Positions 35,999 to 44,627 of a DNA stretch of 64,000 nucleotides are shown piece after piece. The notes beneath the pieces are model-generated. The model was not told the origin of the DNA. It did no database searches and saw only the letters and a list, made by a program, of their open reading frames with translations. How positions within the stretch are numbered: the stretch's first letter is position 1; the number at the start of each line of letters is the position of its first letter. Source of the DNA: DATFVJ01 sp963727015 (GTDB lineage Bacteria; Actinomycetota; Actinomycetes; Streptosporangiales; Streptosporangiaceae). The position numbers and the translations under genes were made by a program. Location: assembly GCA_963727015.1 (NCBI GenBank), contig CAVSEV010000007.1, positions 186,001 through 250,000 on the forward strand. The letters run 5' to 3'.

Positions 35999-36331
35999 GT
36001 GGAGATCCGGTCGGCACAGCAGCGCGCGTGGGGAAACAAGACCGCCAAGGGGTTCAACACCACTGATGTCCCGATGGAGTTCTGCCTCCTGCACGGTGAG
36101 ATTTCCGAGGCGTTCGATGCCTGGCGCAAGGGCCGGCCTGGGGTGGGGCAGGAGCTGGCCGATACCGCGATCTATCTGCTAGCACTGGCCGAGATGCTGG
36201 GCATCGACCTGCAGGACGAGATCGAGGCCAAGATGGCCAAGAACGCGTCCAGGGTCTACCGGCGGCTGCCCAACGGCGTGCTGGTCAAAGCCGGTGCCGC
36301 GAGCCTGGGAGACGTACAGGCCGAGCGGTGA
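35999..36331 (+). CDS. MazG-like nucleotide pyrophosphohydrolase
   Basis: 110 residues, one all-helical MazG/NTP-PPase domain. The metal site is visible as LLHGEISEAFDAWRKG (E..E) and VGQELADTAIYLLALAEMLG (E..D), followed by the conserved EIEAKMAKNASRVYRRLPNG. Such enzymes hydrolyse aberrant or excess NTPs to NMP and pyrophosphate. The GTG start is chosen because homology begins at VEIRSAQQ; the ribosome site is weak. It lies just 34 bases past the iterons. Confidence 0.85.
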   Translation: MEIRSAQQRAWGNKTAKGFNTTDVPMEFCLLHGEISEAFDAWRKGRPGVGQELADTAIYLLALAEMLGIDLQDEIEAKMAKNASRVYRRLPNGVLVKAGAASLGDVQAER

Positions 36332-36350
36332 GAAAGGCGAGCATGCTATC

Positions 36351-36407
36351 GCGGGTCGCGGGTCGCGGGTCGCGGGTCGCGGGTCCGTCGGGTCGCGGGT
36401 CGCGGGT
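36351..36407. repeat. Heptamer tandem repeat GGGTCGC
   Basis: Seven to eight copies of GGGTCGC, interrupted once by GGGTCCGTC, immediately before palindrome A. Confidence 0.9.
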
Positions 36408-36420
36408 ACTTGGACACATT

Positions 36421-36474
36421 CATGATCCCGATGCTTTCCCGGGGGATATTCACCGGGAAAGCACCGGGATCATG
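36421..36474. repeat. CATGATC palindrome, member A
   Basis: 54 bp. CATGATCCCGATGCTTTCCC (36421-36440) continues two bases and pairs with the right arm ending GGGATCATG, 21 of 22 positions matching, around GGGATATTCA. Intergenic. Confidence 0.85.
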
Positions 36475-36764
36475 GGCCGGTGTCACCTAGCCCGTCCGGG
36501 TGCGCGGTCGCGCCCGTGGCGCCCCGTGGCGCCCGTGGCCCTGCGCCGGGCCGCTGTCGCCGATTCAGGCGCATACTCAGGCTCCTGTGCATTGGTATCC
36601 TGCCGGGTCCAGCAGGGCGCGCAAGGTCCGGGTGCAGGTATCGAGGGCCGCCCGGCCAGCCGTGGTACCTGGCGATCTCCGCGCTCATCGGCCCGTCGTT
36701 GCCTTGCGGCCTGTCCCTGCCATTGTCGGCAAACGATTATCACCAGGCAGCGCCCATCCTGATC
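36475..36764. other. Intergenic stretch, no gene supported
   Basis: No domain or RNA is recognised. Several overlapping frames exist without ribosome sites. Confidence 0.35.
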
Positions 36765-36816
36765 GTTGGCCCGTAGGGGGCACTGGGGTGCCCGCTGGAG
36801 CCCCCTACGGGCCAAC
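36765..36816. repeat. 17-bp perfect inverted repeat
   Basis: GTTGGCCCGTAGGGGGC (36765-36781) and GCCCCCTACGGGCCAAC (36800-36816) flank an 18-base spacer. It could form a strong hairpin or a protein-binding dyad, 227 bp upstream of the GAP-family gene. Confidence 0.8.
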
Positions 36817-37042
36817 CACGCCCCGCCCAATCCAGGCAGCGTTCAGGTCGTCGAGTCAGCGTCCCCGCTGGGCGCCATCGGTGCGGATCACCCTGCCGGG
36901 ATGGTACCTGTGCCCGCGGTTGCATATAGCCTCACCGCCGTGTACGTCGCAGGGGTCAGGAGACGCGGCGACCGCGGGTTTCCTGGCGGAGCCGGGAACG
37001 CCGTCCGTCGCCCTCGCAGTGAGTCGGCCTGGAGGGGTGCGC

Positions 37043-37687
37043 GTGGTACTTGACCTCATCATCATCGGGCTCGCGATCACACTGGAGCCGATCACGATTG
37101 TCGCGTTCATCCTGATCCTCGGCGCCGAGAAAGGTGTCAGGAAAGGGGTCGCCTTCATCCTCGGCTGGCTCGCGTGCCTGGTCGGGGTGATCGCGGTCGT
37201 GGTCCTGGTGACCGGGGGCAAGCCGCCGGATCCGCACACCGCACCGTCGACTGCCGCCCTGGTCGTCAAAGCCGCGGCCGGCCTCGCACTGATCGCGGTT
37301 GCCGCCCGCCAGTGGCGTCGCATGGGCATCCCCCGCAAGCAGCCGAGCTGGATGGCGAGGCTGGACCGCCTCTCGCCGTGGGCCGCCGCAGGGCTCGGCG
37401 TCTTCCTGCAGCCCTGGACTCTGGTGGCAGCCGGGGCAGCGACGGTCGTGCAAGCGAAACTCTCCAACGCGGGGGATTACCTGTCGCTGGTCTTGTTCTG
37501 CCTGCTGGCCACGTCGAGCTTTCTTGTCATGGAGCTTTATGCGGCCTTCGCGCCCGCGGCGGCGGGCGCCCGGCTGGAGCGGGTGCGCAGTTGGATCGAC
37601 AGTCACAGGGACCAGGCGATCGTGGTGGGGTCGCTCGCGGTGGGCTGCTGGCTGCTCGGCAACAGCATCTACGTGATCGTGTCGTAG
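37043..37687 (+). CDS. GAP-family (LysE-like) membrane protein
   Basis: 214 residues, six hydrophobic segments: VLDLIIIGLAITLEPITIVAF, GVAFILGWLACLVGVIAVVV, ALVVKAAAGLALIAVAA, then three more after the central loop. The pattern fits the SfLAP/GAP family linked to lipid or glycopeptidolipid export in mycobacteria, distantly related to LysE exporters. GGAGG is 7 bases before the GTG at 37043. No lipid genes are adjacent, so the cargo is unknown. Confidence 0.8.
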   Translation: MVLDLIIIGLAITLEPITIVAFILILGAEKGVRKGVAFILGWLACLVGVIAVVVLVTGGKPPDPHTAPSTAALVVKAAAGLALIAVAARQWRRMGIPRKQPSWMARLDRLSPWAAAGLGVFLQPWTLVAAGAATVVQAKLSNAGDYLSLVLFCLLATSSFLVMELYAAFAPAAAGARLERVRSWIDSHRDQAIVVGSLAVGCWLLGNSIYVIVS

Positions 37688-37880
37688 CGGCGCCCTCACC
37701 AGCGCTGCCGCATGTTCGGGCCTGCGCGCCACCGGCCGGGCGCGTCGAGGCGCGGCAGGAGCGAGCCAGCCTAGACGCCACTGCCGCACCATCGCCGCTG
37801 GGCGGGGGCCCGGGAACGGCTGGCTGGCGGGTTTACGTGGCTCCAGCTGCACTGCCGGCCTGCGCGAGCGGACCGGGCGT

Positions 37881-38297
37881 TCACCATATCCGGGCGCGCG
37901 TGGGTGACACCCGGATCGCGTGCGGGTAGTCGTCCGCGAAGCCCTTGGGCGTCCGGCCGAACGAATCGATGAACGAGCGGTATTTGCCTACGTAAGGCAT
38001 CACGGCGTCGGCGCGAGGGGCGGCCGGGTCGATCCGGGCGGTGCCTTCGAAGACGACGTTGCCGCCGCCTCTGCCGTCGCCGTCAAGATGCAGTGAGACG
38101 CGCCGGTTCGAGGCGATGTTGCCGGTCTTGGGGCCGTCCTTGAGGCCATAGATCAGGAATTCCTGGCCGTCCCACAAGAACCAGACCGGCGCCGACTGCG
38201 GCTGGCCCGATTCGGACACGGTCGTGAGCCAGCTGACGGGCTCGTCCCGCAGGCGGCCCGCGGCCGCCGCGTGCGCGGGGTTTTGCTCGTCCAGCAT
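37881..38297 (-). CDS. PPOX-class F420-dependent enzyme
   Basis: 138 residues. PVSWLTTVSESGQPQSAPVWFLW and FLIYGLKDGPKTGNIASNRRVSLH and a VFEGTARIDP strand form the split-barrel flavin/F420-binding fold; the family resembles mycobacterial Rv3369-type proteins. GGGAG lies 6 bases before the ATG. Intact, unlike the PPOX gene at 14671. Palindrome B stands 44 bases upstream. Confidence 0.88.
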   Translation of the reverse strand: MLDEQNPAHAAAAGRLRDEPVSWLTTVSESGQPQSAPVWFLWDGQEFLIYGLKDGPKTGNIASNRRVSLHLDGDGRGGGNVVFEGTARIDPAAPRADAVMPYVGKYRSFIDSFGRTPKGFADDYPHAIRVSPTRARIW

Positions 38298-38340
38298 CGT
38301 GATCTCCCGCACAGGTCTCTTAATTCCGCCTTGACACGAC

Positions 38341-38400
38341 CATGATCCCGGAGCGTTCCCGGGTGTCAGTGGATATCCGTGAAAACGCTCCACGATCATG
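38341..38400. repeat. CATGATC palindrome, member B
   Basis: 60 bp. CATGATCCCGGAGCGTT (38341-38357) pairs with AACGCTCCACGATCATG (38384-38400), 15 of 17 matching. The centre holds GGATATCC, recalling GGATATTC in member A. Intergenic between the PPOX and pckG genes. Confidence 0.85.
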
Positions 38401-38475
38401 GTCATCGGGCCACCGGGCAAGCCGCGCCGAGCTCGCCGCAAGGCCACGGGGAACGCATCCCGGCCCGCGGGCGTC

Positions 38476-40290
38476 TCAGCCCAGGCGGTCAAGGAGATCC
38501 TGGTACATGTCCCAAAGCTCGCGAGGCAAGTGGCCGCCGAAGGTGCGGAAGAACTCGGGGATGAGCGCAGCCTCGTGCTCCCAGGCGCCGCGGTCAACGG
38601 AGAGCAAGACGTCCAGGTCGCCATCGCTAAGGCCCAGGCCTTCGGTGTCAAGGGCGTCAGGCGCCGGCAGGTTGCCGATCGGGCTCCCGACGGCCCCGGC
38701 GTCGCCGGAAAGCCGTTCCAAGATCCACTTAAGGACGCGGCTGTTCTCGCCGAAACCCGGCCACACGAACTTACCGTTCTTGTCCTTGCGGAACCAGTTG
38801 ACGTAGTAGATCCGCGGCAGCTTGCTGGCGTCCGTCGAGCGGCCGATCTTGAGCCAGTGCGCGAAGTAGTCGCCCATGTTGTAACCACAGAACGGCAGCA
38901 TCGCGAATGGGTCACGACGCAGCTCACCGACCTTGCCCTGGGCGGCCGCGGTCTTCTCCGAGGAGACATTTGCGCCGAGGAACACGCCGTGTGCCCAGTC
39001 GAAGGACTCAGTGACCAGGGGCACGGCGGTCGCGCGCCGGCCACCGAACAGGATCGCCGAGATCGGGACGCCCTTTGGGTCGTCCCATTCCGGCGCGATG
39101 GTGGGACACTGTACGGCCGGAGTGGTAAACCTAGAATTGGGGTGCGCCGCGGGCTCCGGCGAATCTGGGGTCCAGTCCCGGCCCTTCCAGTCGGTCAGAT
39201 GGGCGGGGGGCTCATCGGTGAGGCCCTCCCACCACACGTCGCCGTCGTCGGTGAGGGCCACGTTGGTGAAGATGCTGTTGCCCCACAGCGTCGCGATCGC
39301 ATTCGGGTTGGTGGATGCCCCGGTTCCGGGCGCGACGCCGAAGAATCCGGCCTCAGGGTTGATCGCATACAGGCGCCCGTCCTCGCCGAAACGCATCCAG
39401 GCGATGTCGTCGCCGACGGTCTCGACCTTCAAGCCGGGGATGGTGGGCGTGAGCATGGCGAGATTGGTCTTGCCGCACGCGGACGGGAAGGCCGCCGCCA
39501 TGTACTTGGCGTCACCGCCGGATGAGGTGAGCTTAAGGATGAGCATGTGCTCGGCCAGCCATCCCTCGTCCCGTGCCATCACCGAAGCGATGCGAAGGGC
39601 GAAGCACTTCTTGCCGAGCAACGCGTTCCCGCCATACCCGGAGCCGTAGGACCATATTTCCCGCGTCTCGGGGAAGTGCGAAATGTACTTCGTCCGGTTG
39701 CACGGCCAGGGCACATCTGCCTGGCCAGGCTCCAGTGGAGCACCGACGGAATGGACGGCGCGGACAAACGAACCGCGCTCCTCGATCCACCGCAGCGCGG
39801 GTGTCCCCATCCTCGCCATGATCCGCATCGACACCGCCACGTACGGCGAGTCGGTAACCTGAACGCCAAGCTGGGAAATGCTGCTGCCCAGCGGGCCCAT
39901 GCAGAACGGGATCACGTACATTGTGCGGCCACGCATACACCCATCGAAGACTTCCCTGAAGGTTTTGCGCATCTCATCGGGAGCGACCCAGTTATTGGTC
40001 GGGCCGGCATCAGCCTCCTTCTCAGAACAGATGAAGGTGCGGTCCTCAACGCGTGCGACGTCGCTCGGGTCGGAGGCGCAGTGGAAGCTGTTCGGGCGAA
40101 GCTTCGGGTTAAGCCGCGTGAAAGTTCCGTTCTCGACCAGGAGGCTGGTCAGGCGCTCCCACTCGCTATCCGAGCCATCACACCAGACAACGTCCTCAGG
40201 CTTAGTCAACTCCGAGATGTCCCGTACCCAGCCGGTCAGCTCGGTGTCGCTTGCCGGTGATCGGCCATGGGCGAGTTCTGCGCTGGTCAT
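38476..40290 (-). CDS. pckG: Phosphoenolpyruvate carboxykinase (GTP)
   Basis: 604 residues, the normal length for GTP-dependent PEPCK. It converts oxaloacetate and GTP to PEP, GDP and CO2, the entry to gluconeogenesis. Visible are the kinase-1 loop FPSACGKTNLAML, the metal site EGWLAEHMLILK, RKDKNGKFVWPGFGENSRVL with the nucleotide-binding tail, and the GYGGNALLGKKCFAL stretch near the substrate pocket. GAGGAG is 6 bases before the ATG. Stand-alone gene, intact. Confidence 0.97.
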   Translation of the reverse strand: MTSAELAHGRSPASDTELTGWVRDISELTKPEDVVWCDGSDSEWERLTSLLVENGTFTRLNPKLRPNSFHCASDPSDVARVEDRTFICSEKEADAGPTNNWVAPDEMRKTFREVFDGCMRGRTMYVIPFCMGPLGSSISQLGVQVTDSPYVAVSMRIMARMGTPALRWIEERGSFVRAVHSVGAPLEPGQADVPWPCNRTKYISHFPETREIWSYGSGYGGNALLGKKCFALRIASVMARDEGWLAEHMLILKLTSSGGDAKYMAAAFPSACGKTNLAMLTPTIPGLKVETVGDDIAWMRFGEDGRLYAINPEAGFFGVAPGTGASTNPNAIATLWGNSIFTNVALTDDGDVWWEGLTDEPPAHLTDWKGRDWTPDSPEPAAHPNSRFTTPAVQCPTIAPEWDDPKGVPISAILFGGRRATAVPLVTESFDWAHGVFLGANVSSEKTAAAQGKVGELRRDPFAMLPFCGYNMGDYFAHWLKIGRSTDASKLPRIYYVNWFRKDKNGKFVWPGFGENSRVLKWILERLSGDAGAVGSPIGNLPAPDALDTEGLGLSDGDLDVLLSVDRGAWEHEAALIPEFFRTFGGHLPRELWDMYQDLLDRLG

Positions 40291-40612
40291 CGCCGTCTCC
40301 TCGTAGTGGATTGGTCGGTTTGTGGTAGTTGGTCCGTGCGGCAAATGACCCGCGTTCGCATGCACAGGCCGCTTAACCGGTGACCACGGCGAAAAGGGTC
40401 CTCTACAGCCGAATGTCGTCTGGATGCCAGGAGCAGGCCAGGGCCGAAGGTCCATGCATCACGGGACCTGGGTCGTCGGGCTGCGCACGTGTGAGCGGCA
40501 GCCGCTCAGCCGAGCGGCCGACCGGAGCCGTTAAGGGGCATGCGTGGCGGAGGCTAGCGTGGCCCCGGCACCGGCCGGGTCCGGGGCCGGGGTGAACCGC
40601 TATTGTCATGCT
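40291..40612. other. Divergent promoter region of pckG and the AhpD-like gene
   Basis: Holds GGAGCCGTTAAGGGGCATGC near 40524, a relative of the TTAACGGCTGC motif, preceded by a GCCGCTCAGCCGAGCGGC dyad at 40502-40519. No gene supported. Confidence 0.45.
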
Positions 40613-41194
40613 ATGGGCCGGCTTCCCTACCTGCGCTATGACGACCTCGGCTCAGAGCGCCAGAAGGTGTGGGACAGCGTCGTCGGCTCGAGGGGTCCCG
40701 TGCTGATCAACGAGCAGGGCGGGCTGATTGGCCCGTTTAACGCCTTCGTCCACGCGCCGGACGTTGGCGCGCGGCTGACCTCGCTGGGCCGGGTGCTGCG
40801 GTTCGAGACGTCGATCGAGCGCCGGCTGACCGAGGTCGCGATCATCACGGTGGGTGCCCGCTGGAAGGCCGAGTTCGAGTGGTGGGCGCACGCCCGGATG
40901 GCCCGCGAGCACGGTGTGGCCGATGTTGTTGTCGGCGCCATCGGCCGGGGCGAAGACCCTCCGTTCGAGGCCGATGACGAGCGGACCGTCTACACGGTTG
41001 CCCGTCAGCTCACCGAGACCGGCAGGATCGACCAGGCCACCTACGACGCGGCCCGTCAGCACTTCGGCGACACCGGCGTCGTCGAACTGGTCTCGCTGTG
41101 CGGGTACTACACGCTCGTGTCTTTCTTGCTCGGTGGCTTCGCGGTACCCCTCCCGCCGGGTGCCCAGCCCATGTGGGGCCAGTTCTCCGGGTGA
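40613..41194 (+). CDS. Carboxymuconolactone decarboxylase/AhpD-like protein
   Basis: 193 residues from MGRLPYLRYDDLG. The CMD core is ETSIERRLTEVAIITVGARWKAEFEWWAHARMAREHG, in which the usual ExxCxxC pair is replaced by EFEWWAH, as in the CMD subfamily without redox cysteines. Then VVELVSLCGYYTLVSFLL closes the helical bundle. An upstream in-frame start at 40544 is possible but adds a low-complexity stretch. The enzymatic role is unclear; relatives act on lactones or hydroperoxides. Confidence 0.82.
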   Translation: MGRLPYLRYDDLGSERQKVWDSVVGSRGPVLINEQGGLIGPFNAFVHAPDVGARLTSLGRVLRFETSIERRLTEVAIITVGARWKAEFEWWAHARMAREHGVADVVVGAIGRGEDPPFEADDERTVYTVARQLTETGRIDQATYDAARQHFGDTGVVELVSLCGYYTLVSFLLGGFAVPLPPGAQPMWGQFSG

Positions 41195-41322
41195 GGCCGG
41201 GTGACCCGCCAGCTGCTCATCGCCGATGTCGTGGACGCGGCCGATGTCGTGGACGGGAGGATAGTCGCCGTGCCGCGCGGCAAGCATCAGAAGAAGGTGG
41301 GCGAAGTCGAAGCATGGGACCG

Positions 41323-41604
41323 TCACTGAAGCTGCTCAGGATGGTCTCGGCGGGCACGGCGGATTGCCCTGCGTTCGTCCTCCGTCATACCGCCCCATAC
41401 TCCGTTGTCCTGGCCTTTCTCCAGGGCAAGGCGCAAGCAGGCCGCAACGTCGCACCGTGCGCATACTGCCTTGGCCGCCGCCTGCGCGATGGCCGGCCTG
41501 GCAGAGCCGATGGGAAAGAACAAATCGGGATCCTCGTCCCTGCACGCGCCCAGGGCGAGCCACCCCAGCCGGGTCCCGGCCCCGGGACTAGCAGCCAAAT
41601 CCAT
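41323..41604 (-). CDS. WhiB-family Fe-S transcription factor
   Basis: 93 residues from MDLAASPGAG. The four cluster Cys are in LGACRDEDPDLFFP, then VCARCDVAACLRLAL, followed by the turn GVWGGMTEDERR and a basic tail. This is the short WhiB form that binds sigma region 4. GAGG lies 8 bases before the ATG at 41604; a start at 41655 would add 17 residues with an extra Cys. No AT-hook, unlike the protein at 14172. Confidence 0.9.
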   Translation of the reverse strand: MDLAASPGAGTRLGWLALGACRDEDPDLFFPIGSARPAIAQAAAKAVCARCDVAACLRLALEKGQDNGVWGGMTEDERRAIRRARRDHPEQLQ

Positions 41605-41898
41605 CAGCCCAACCTCACACCAGCGATCACGATCGTGGCCATACGGCGCGGCCACTCGCCAGCTACTTCCCGCGGGCGGCCGGGTTACTCACGCCCGCCC
41701 GAAGATCGCCGCGCCAGCCGGCATCCCGCCGCTGCGCTGCGGCACGGGCCTGGCGCTGGACACCAGCGTGGGTGTCGCCAGGCTGGCTCGCACACGGCCT
41801 GCCACGAGGCGTGCCGCCCGTCCGGGCTGACCCTGAATCTCGCACCCAGCGGTGCCATCTCAAAGCACAGTGGCGACTCGGCAGTGCGCGCCGCGGCC
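41605..41898. other. Intergenic stretch upstream of the WhiB gene
   Basis: No gene is supported; presumably it contains the whiB promoter. Confidence 0.35.
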
Positions 41899-41965
41899 CA
41901 TGATCCGCCACCATGTTAATTCGCCTGCAAATAGCGCAGGCAGGTTAACCCAATCAGGGATCATG
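41899..41965. repeat. CATGATC palindrome, member C
   Basis: 67 bp bounded by CATGATCC and GGATCATG. Inner pairs GTTAA...TTAAC and GCCTGC...GCAGGC surround an AAATA centre. Less regular than members A and B. Confidence 0.7.
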
Positions 41966-42032
41966 AACCCGGCCGGTCACGAACGCGAATCACGGACTGA
42001 TACATAACGGCTGCGCGTGGTGACACCGGGCG

Positions 42033-43061
42033 CTAACCGGCGGCCCCGCTGCCGCTGGGCCGCTGCGCCAGGGGAAACGGCGCGAGCACTACGGTGATGT
42101 TGTCCCTGCCGCCCGCGCCGAGCGCGAAGTCGGCCAGCGTGACGGCAGCGCCGAGTGGGTTGGCCAGCGCGCCGGGCAAGGCAAGCGCCGCAAGTTCCGC
42201 CGCATCAGGCTGGTAGTTCCACAGCCCGTCCGAGCAGAGCAGCAGGACACCTTGGCCTGGCGGCTCGAACGTCGCGACGTGCGGCGGCGGCTCGCCCGGG
42301 TCGGCGCCGACCCAGCGCGTCACGACGTGCGCCTGCGGCGAGGTGAGCGCGTCGGTCTCGGCGAGCAGCCCCGCCGCGACCATCTCCTCGGCAAGGGAGT
42401 CGTCCCTGGTGAGCCGCTGCGCGCCCGGGCCCGGGCCGGCGGCCAGCCAGTAGGCACGGCTGTCGCCGAGCCAGCACAACGTGACGGCGTCGCTGGTTAT
42501 CACCGCGGAAATGAACGTGGCCGACGGCTCGCCCCCCGACGCGCCTGCCACGCTGGCCACCGCTTCCCGTGCGGATCGGACCGCCTGCGACGACGCGTGG
42601 AGCAGATCGTCGCCCGCGCGCACAGCGGTGAGCAGCACGCGCGAGGCAGCCTCGGCCGCCGCCAGCGACGCTTCGTCGGGATGGTCGGAGGTGGAGACCC
42701 CATCGCACACCACCGCGACCGCGGCAGGACCTGCTGCCGTCTCGGCGACCGCGAGCGCCATCGCATCCTCGTTCCTGTGATGCCGCATGCCACGATCGGT
42801 CACCCCCGCGAGCAACCCGAGATCGACCTCCTGGTGATCGCGGCTGGGCGGAACCTTATGCCCGGACGAGTCGCAGTAGCCGTCCCGGCTGATCTGCGAC
42901 GGCGGGTACGACGGGCAGGCCCAGGCGGCACCGGCCTCGGTGCCCGCGGAAGCTGGGCTCAGTTCTGCCCCGCAGGCCTCGCAGAACCTGTCCGCCGCGC
43001 CGACCGGGTTGCCGCAGGACGGGCAGGCGCCGGCCTGCGGTGTGCCCTGGCCGGCGGTCAC
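42033..43061 (-). CDS. PP2C-type protein phosphatase with N-terminal zinc ribbon
   Basis: 342 residues. The N-terminus has a double-zinc-ribbon pattern (CPSCGNPVGAADRFCEACG). The PPM/PP2C domain follows: GVTDRGMRHHRNEDA, AVVCDGVSTSDHPDEAS, TLCWLGDSRAYWL, VLLLCSDGLWNYQPD and AGGRDNITVVLAP carry the metal-binding Asp residues. It should remove phosphate from Ser/Thr. Such proteins normally sit with FHA, VWA and kinase genes, but none are here. The GTG start at 43061 has GAGG upstream. Confidence 0.92.
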   Translation of the reverse strand: MTAGQGTPQAGACPSCGNPVGAADRFCEACGAELSPASAGTEAGAAWACPSYPPSQISRDGYCDSSGHKVPPSRDHQEVDLGLLAGVTDRGMRHHRNEDAMALAVAETAAGPAAVAVVCDGVSTSDHPDEASLAAAEAASRVLLTAVRAGDDLLHASSQAVRSAREAVASVAGASGGEPSATFISAVITSDAVTLCWLGDSRAYWLAAGPGPGAQRLTRDDSLAEEMVAAGLLAETDALTSPQAHVVTRWVGADPGEPPPHVATFEPPGQGVLLLCSDGLWNYQPDAAELAALALPGALANPLGAAVTLADFALGAGGRDNITVVLAPFPLAQRPSGSGAAG

Positions 43062-43508
43062 GACCTGGTCCTCGGGCAGCGGCCGGCTCGCGGCCGGGCG
43101 CGGCGCGCTGGAGATCGGCGGTCAAGCGTGTCACGGCCGCCGCCGTGGTCGCCTCGTCGCGTGTCATCACCATCGTCATCTGTTCCGTGTGGCGGCAAGC
43201 TGCCGGGGCACCGGGGCCGGCGCGCCCGTGCTGCGGGCCTGCCGGGCGCCGGGGCGGCGCGCCGGCGGCCCGCATGGGGGACAATAGGGCCTGCTCAAGC
43301 CAACCACAGTTGACTCATCGAATGCGCTACCCATGCCTAGCGCGCAGCCAGAATGTGCGTGAAAACGCTGGCTGCCCCCAGGAAATGCCCGATGCCCAAG
43401 GATATGGCCCTCCCGCGCGGGGTCATCCATGTCCGGCGAGCATGTCCCGGCGAGCGGGCAGGAAGCCAAGCGGGCTCGCCGGTGACCGCGGGCGCTTGGC
43501 AGCCGGCG
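43062..43508. other. Gene-poor stretch
   Basis: A minus frame beginning MTMVMTRDEATTAAAV upstream of the phosphatase could be the start of a lost partner gene, but it runs into low-complexity sequence. No other feature. Confidence 0.3.
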
Positions 43509-43564
43509 CCGGGCACCTGCCCCGGCGCCGGGTCCCGGCGCCGGGCCCCGGGGCAGGTGCCCGG
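43509..43564. repeat. 17-bp perfect inverted repeat before the NAT gene
   Basis: CCGGGCACCTGCCCCGG (43509-43525) is the exact complement of CCGGGGCAGGTGCCCGG (43548-43564); the spacer itself contains CGCCGGG/CCCGGCG pairs. Hairpin or operator, 117 bp before the NAT start. Confidence 0.8.
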
Positions 43565-43680
43565 CTCGGTCCGGCGGAGGGCGCTGTGGGGATTCCGCCA
43601 GCGCGGCAGGCGCGCTCCGCCGCGGGCGGTGGCATTGAGCCGATGTGGCTTACGTCGCGCCAACCGGTACAAATGGTCGC

Positions 43681-44577
43681 ATGGACGAAACCGGCGTGGC
43701 GGGGCGCGATCTGCGTGCATACCTGAACCGGCTCGGAGTGCGCGACTTCGGGCCGCCTGACGCCATCGCACTGCGGCGGCTGCACGCGGCGCACGTCGAA
43801 CGTGTGGCATATGAGGCGCTCGACATTCAGCTTGGCCGGCTTACTTCGATCGACCCGGGGGATTCGGTCCATCGGATCGCGCGCCAGGGGCGCGGCGGCT
43901 ATTGCTATCACCTCAACGGCGCGTTCTCCGTGCTGCTGCGCGCGCTTGGCTACGAGGTCAGATGGCATCGCGCCGGGGTGCAGAACCGCAACGACCCGTG
44001 CCCCCCAGGTGCGGCTATCGCCAACCACCTCGCGCTGACCGTGCACGGGCTTGTCACCGGCGACTGCCCGTCCGGTGTCTGGCTGGTGGATGCCGGCCTG
44101 GGCGACGCGCTGCACGAGCCGCTACCGCTGCACGAGGGCAGCTATGTTCAGGGTCCGTTCCGCTACCAGATCCGCCGGTCGGCGACCGAGCCGGATGGCT
44201 GGCGCTTTGAGCACGATCGGCGTGGCAGCTTCACCGGCATGGATTTCACGCCCCGCGGCGCGACGCTGGCCGACTTCGCGCACCGGCACCAGTTCTTGTC
44301 GAGGTCACCGCGGTCCAGTTTTGTCCGCACCGCCACTGTGCAGCGCCGCGATGCCAGTGGCGCGGACATCCTCACCGGCTGCGTACTGCGGCGGCTGGCC
44401 GGCACCCGCAGCCAGGACCGCACGCTGGACACACAGGCTGACTGGTTTTCCGCGCTCGCTGACATATTCGGCCTGCACCTGACCGACCTTGACGCCGCGG
44501 CCAGAAACGCCTTGTGGGCACGGGTCCACCAGGCACACCAGACCTGGTGGCGCAACCGCCCTGCGCAGCCAGCCTAG
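43681..44577 (+). CDS. nat: Arylamine N-acetyltransferase
   Basis: 298 residues. The catalytic triad is visible: Cys in GRGGYCYHLNGAFS, His in IANHLALTVHG and Asp in VWLVDAGLGDALHEPL. NAT moves the acetyl group of acetyl-CoA to arylamines or hydrazines; some actinobacterial members act in antibiotic pathways. The start MDETGVAGRDL is chosen because the family begins there; no good ribosome site is seen. Stand-alone gene, preceded by a strong hairpin. Confidence 0.93.
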   Translation: MDETGVAGRDLRAYLNRLGVRDFGPPDAIALRRLHAAHVERVAYEALDIQLGRLTSIDPGDSVHRIARQGRGGYCYHLNGAFSVLLRALGYEVRWHRAGVQNRNDPCPPGAAIANHLALTVHGLVTGDCPSGVWLVDAGLGDALHEPLPLHEGSYVQGPFRYQIRRSATEPDGWRFEHDRRGSFTGMDFTPRGATLADFAHRHQFLSRSPRSSFVRTATVQRRDASGADILTGCVLRRLAGTRSQDRTLDTQADWFSALADIFGLHLTDLDAAARNALWARVHQAHQTWWRNRPAQPA

Positions 44578-44627
44578 CCTCCCGGTACCCCGCGGCTCGC
44601 CCGGCGCGCAGGTTGCACGTGGGCGCC

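Noticed and set aside
41201..41329. A 42-residue plus-strand frame (GTG start) reading MTRQLLIADVVDAADVVDG, resembling the start of an amidohydrolase.
   Set aside because: It contains a 15-bp tandem duplication, stops early, overlaps the WhiB gene end and has no downstream domain. Too weak to annotate.
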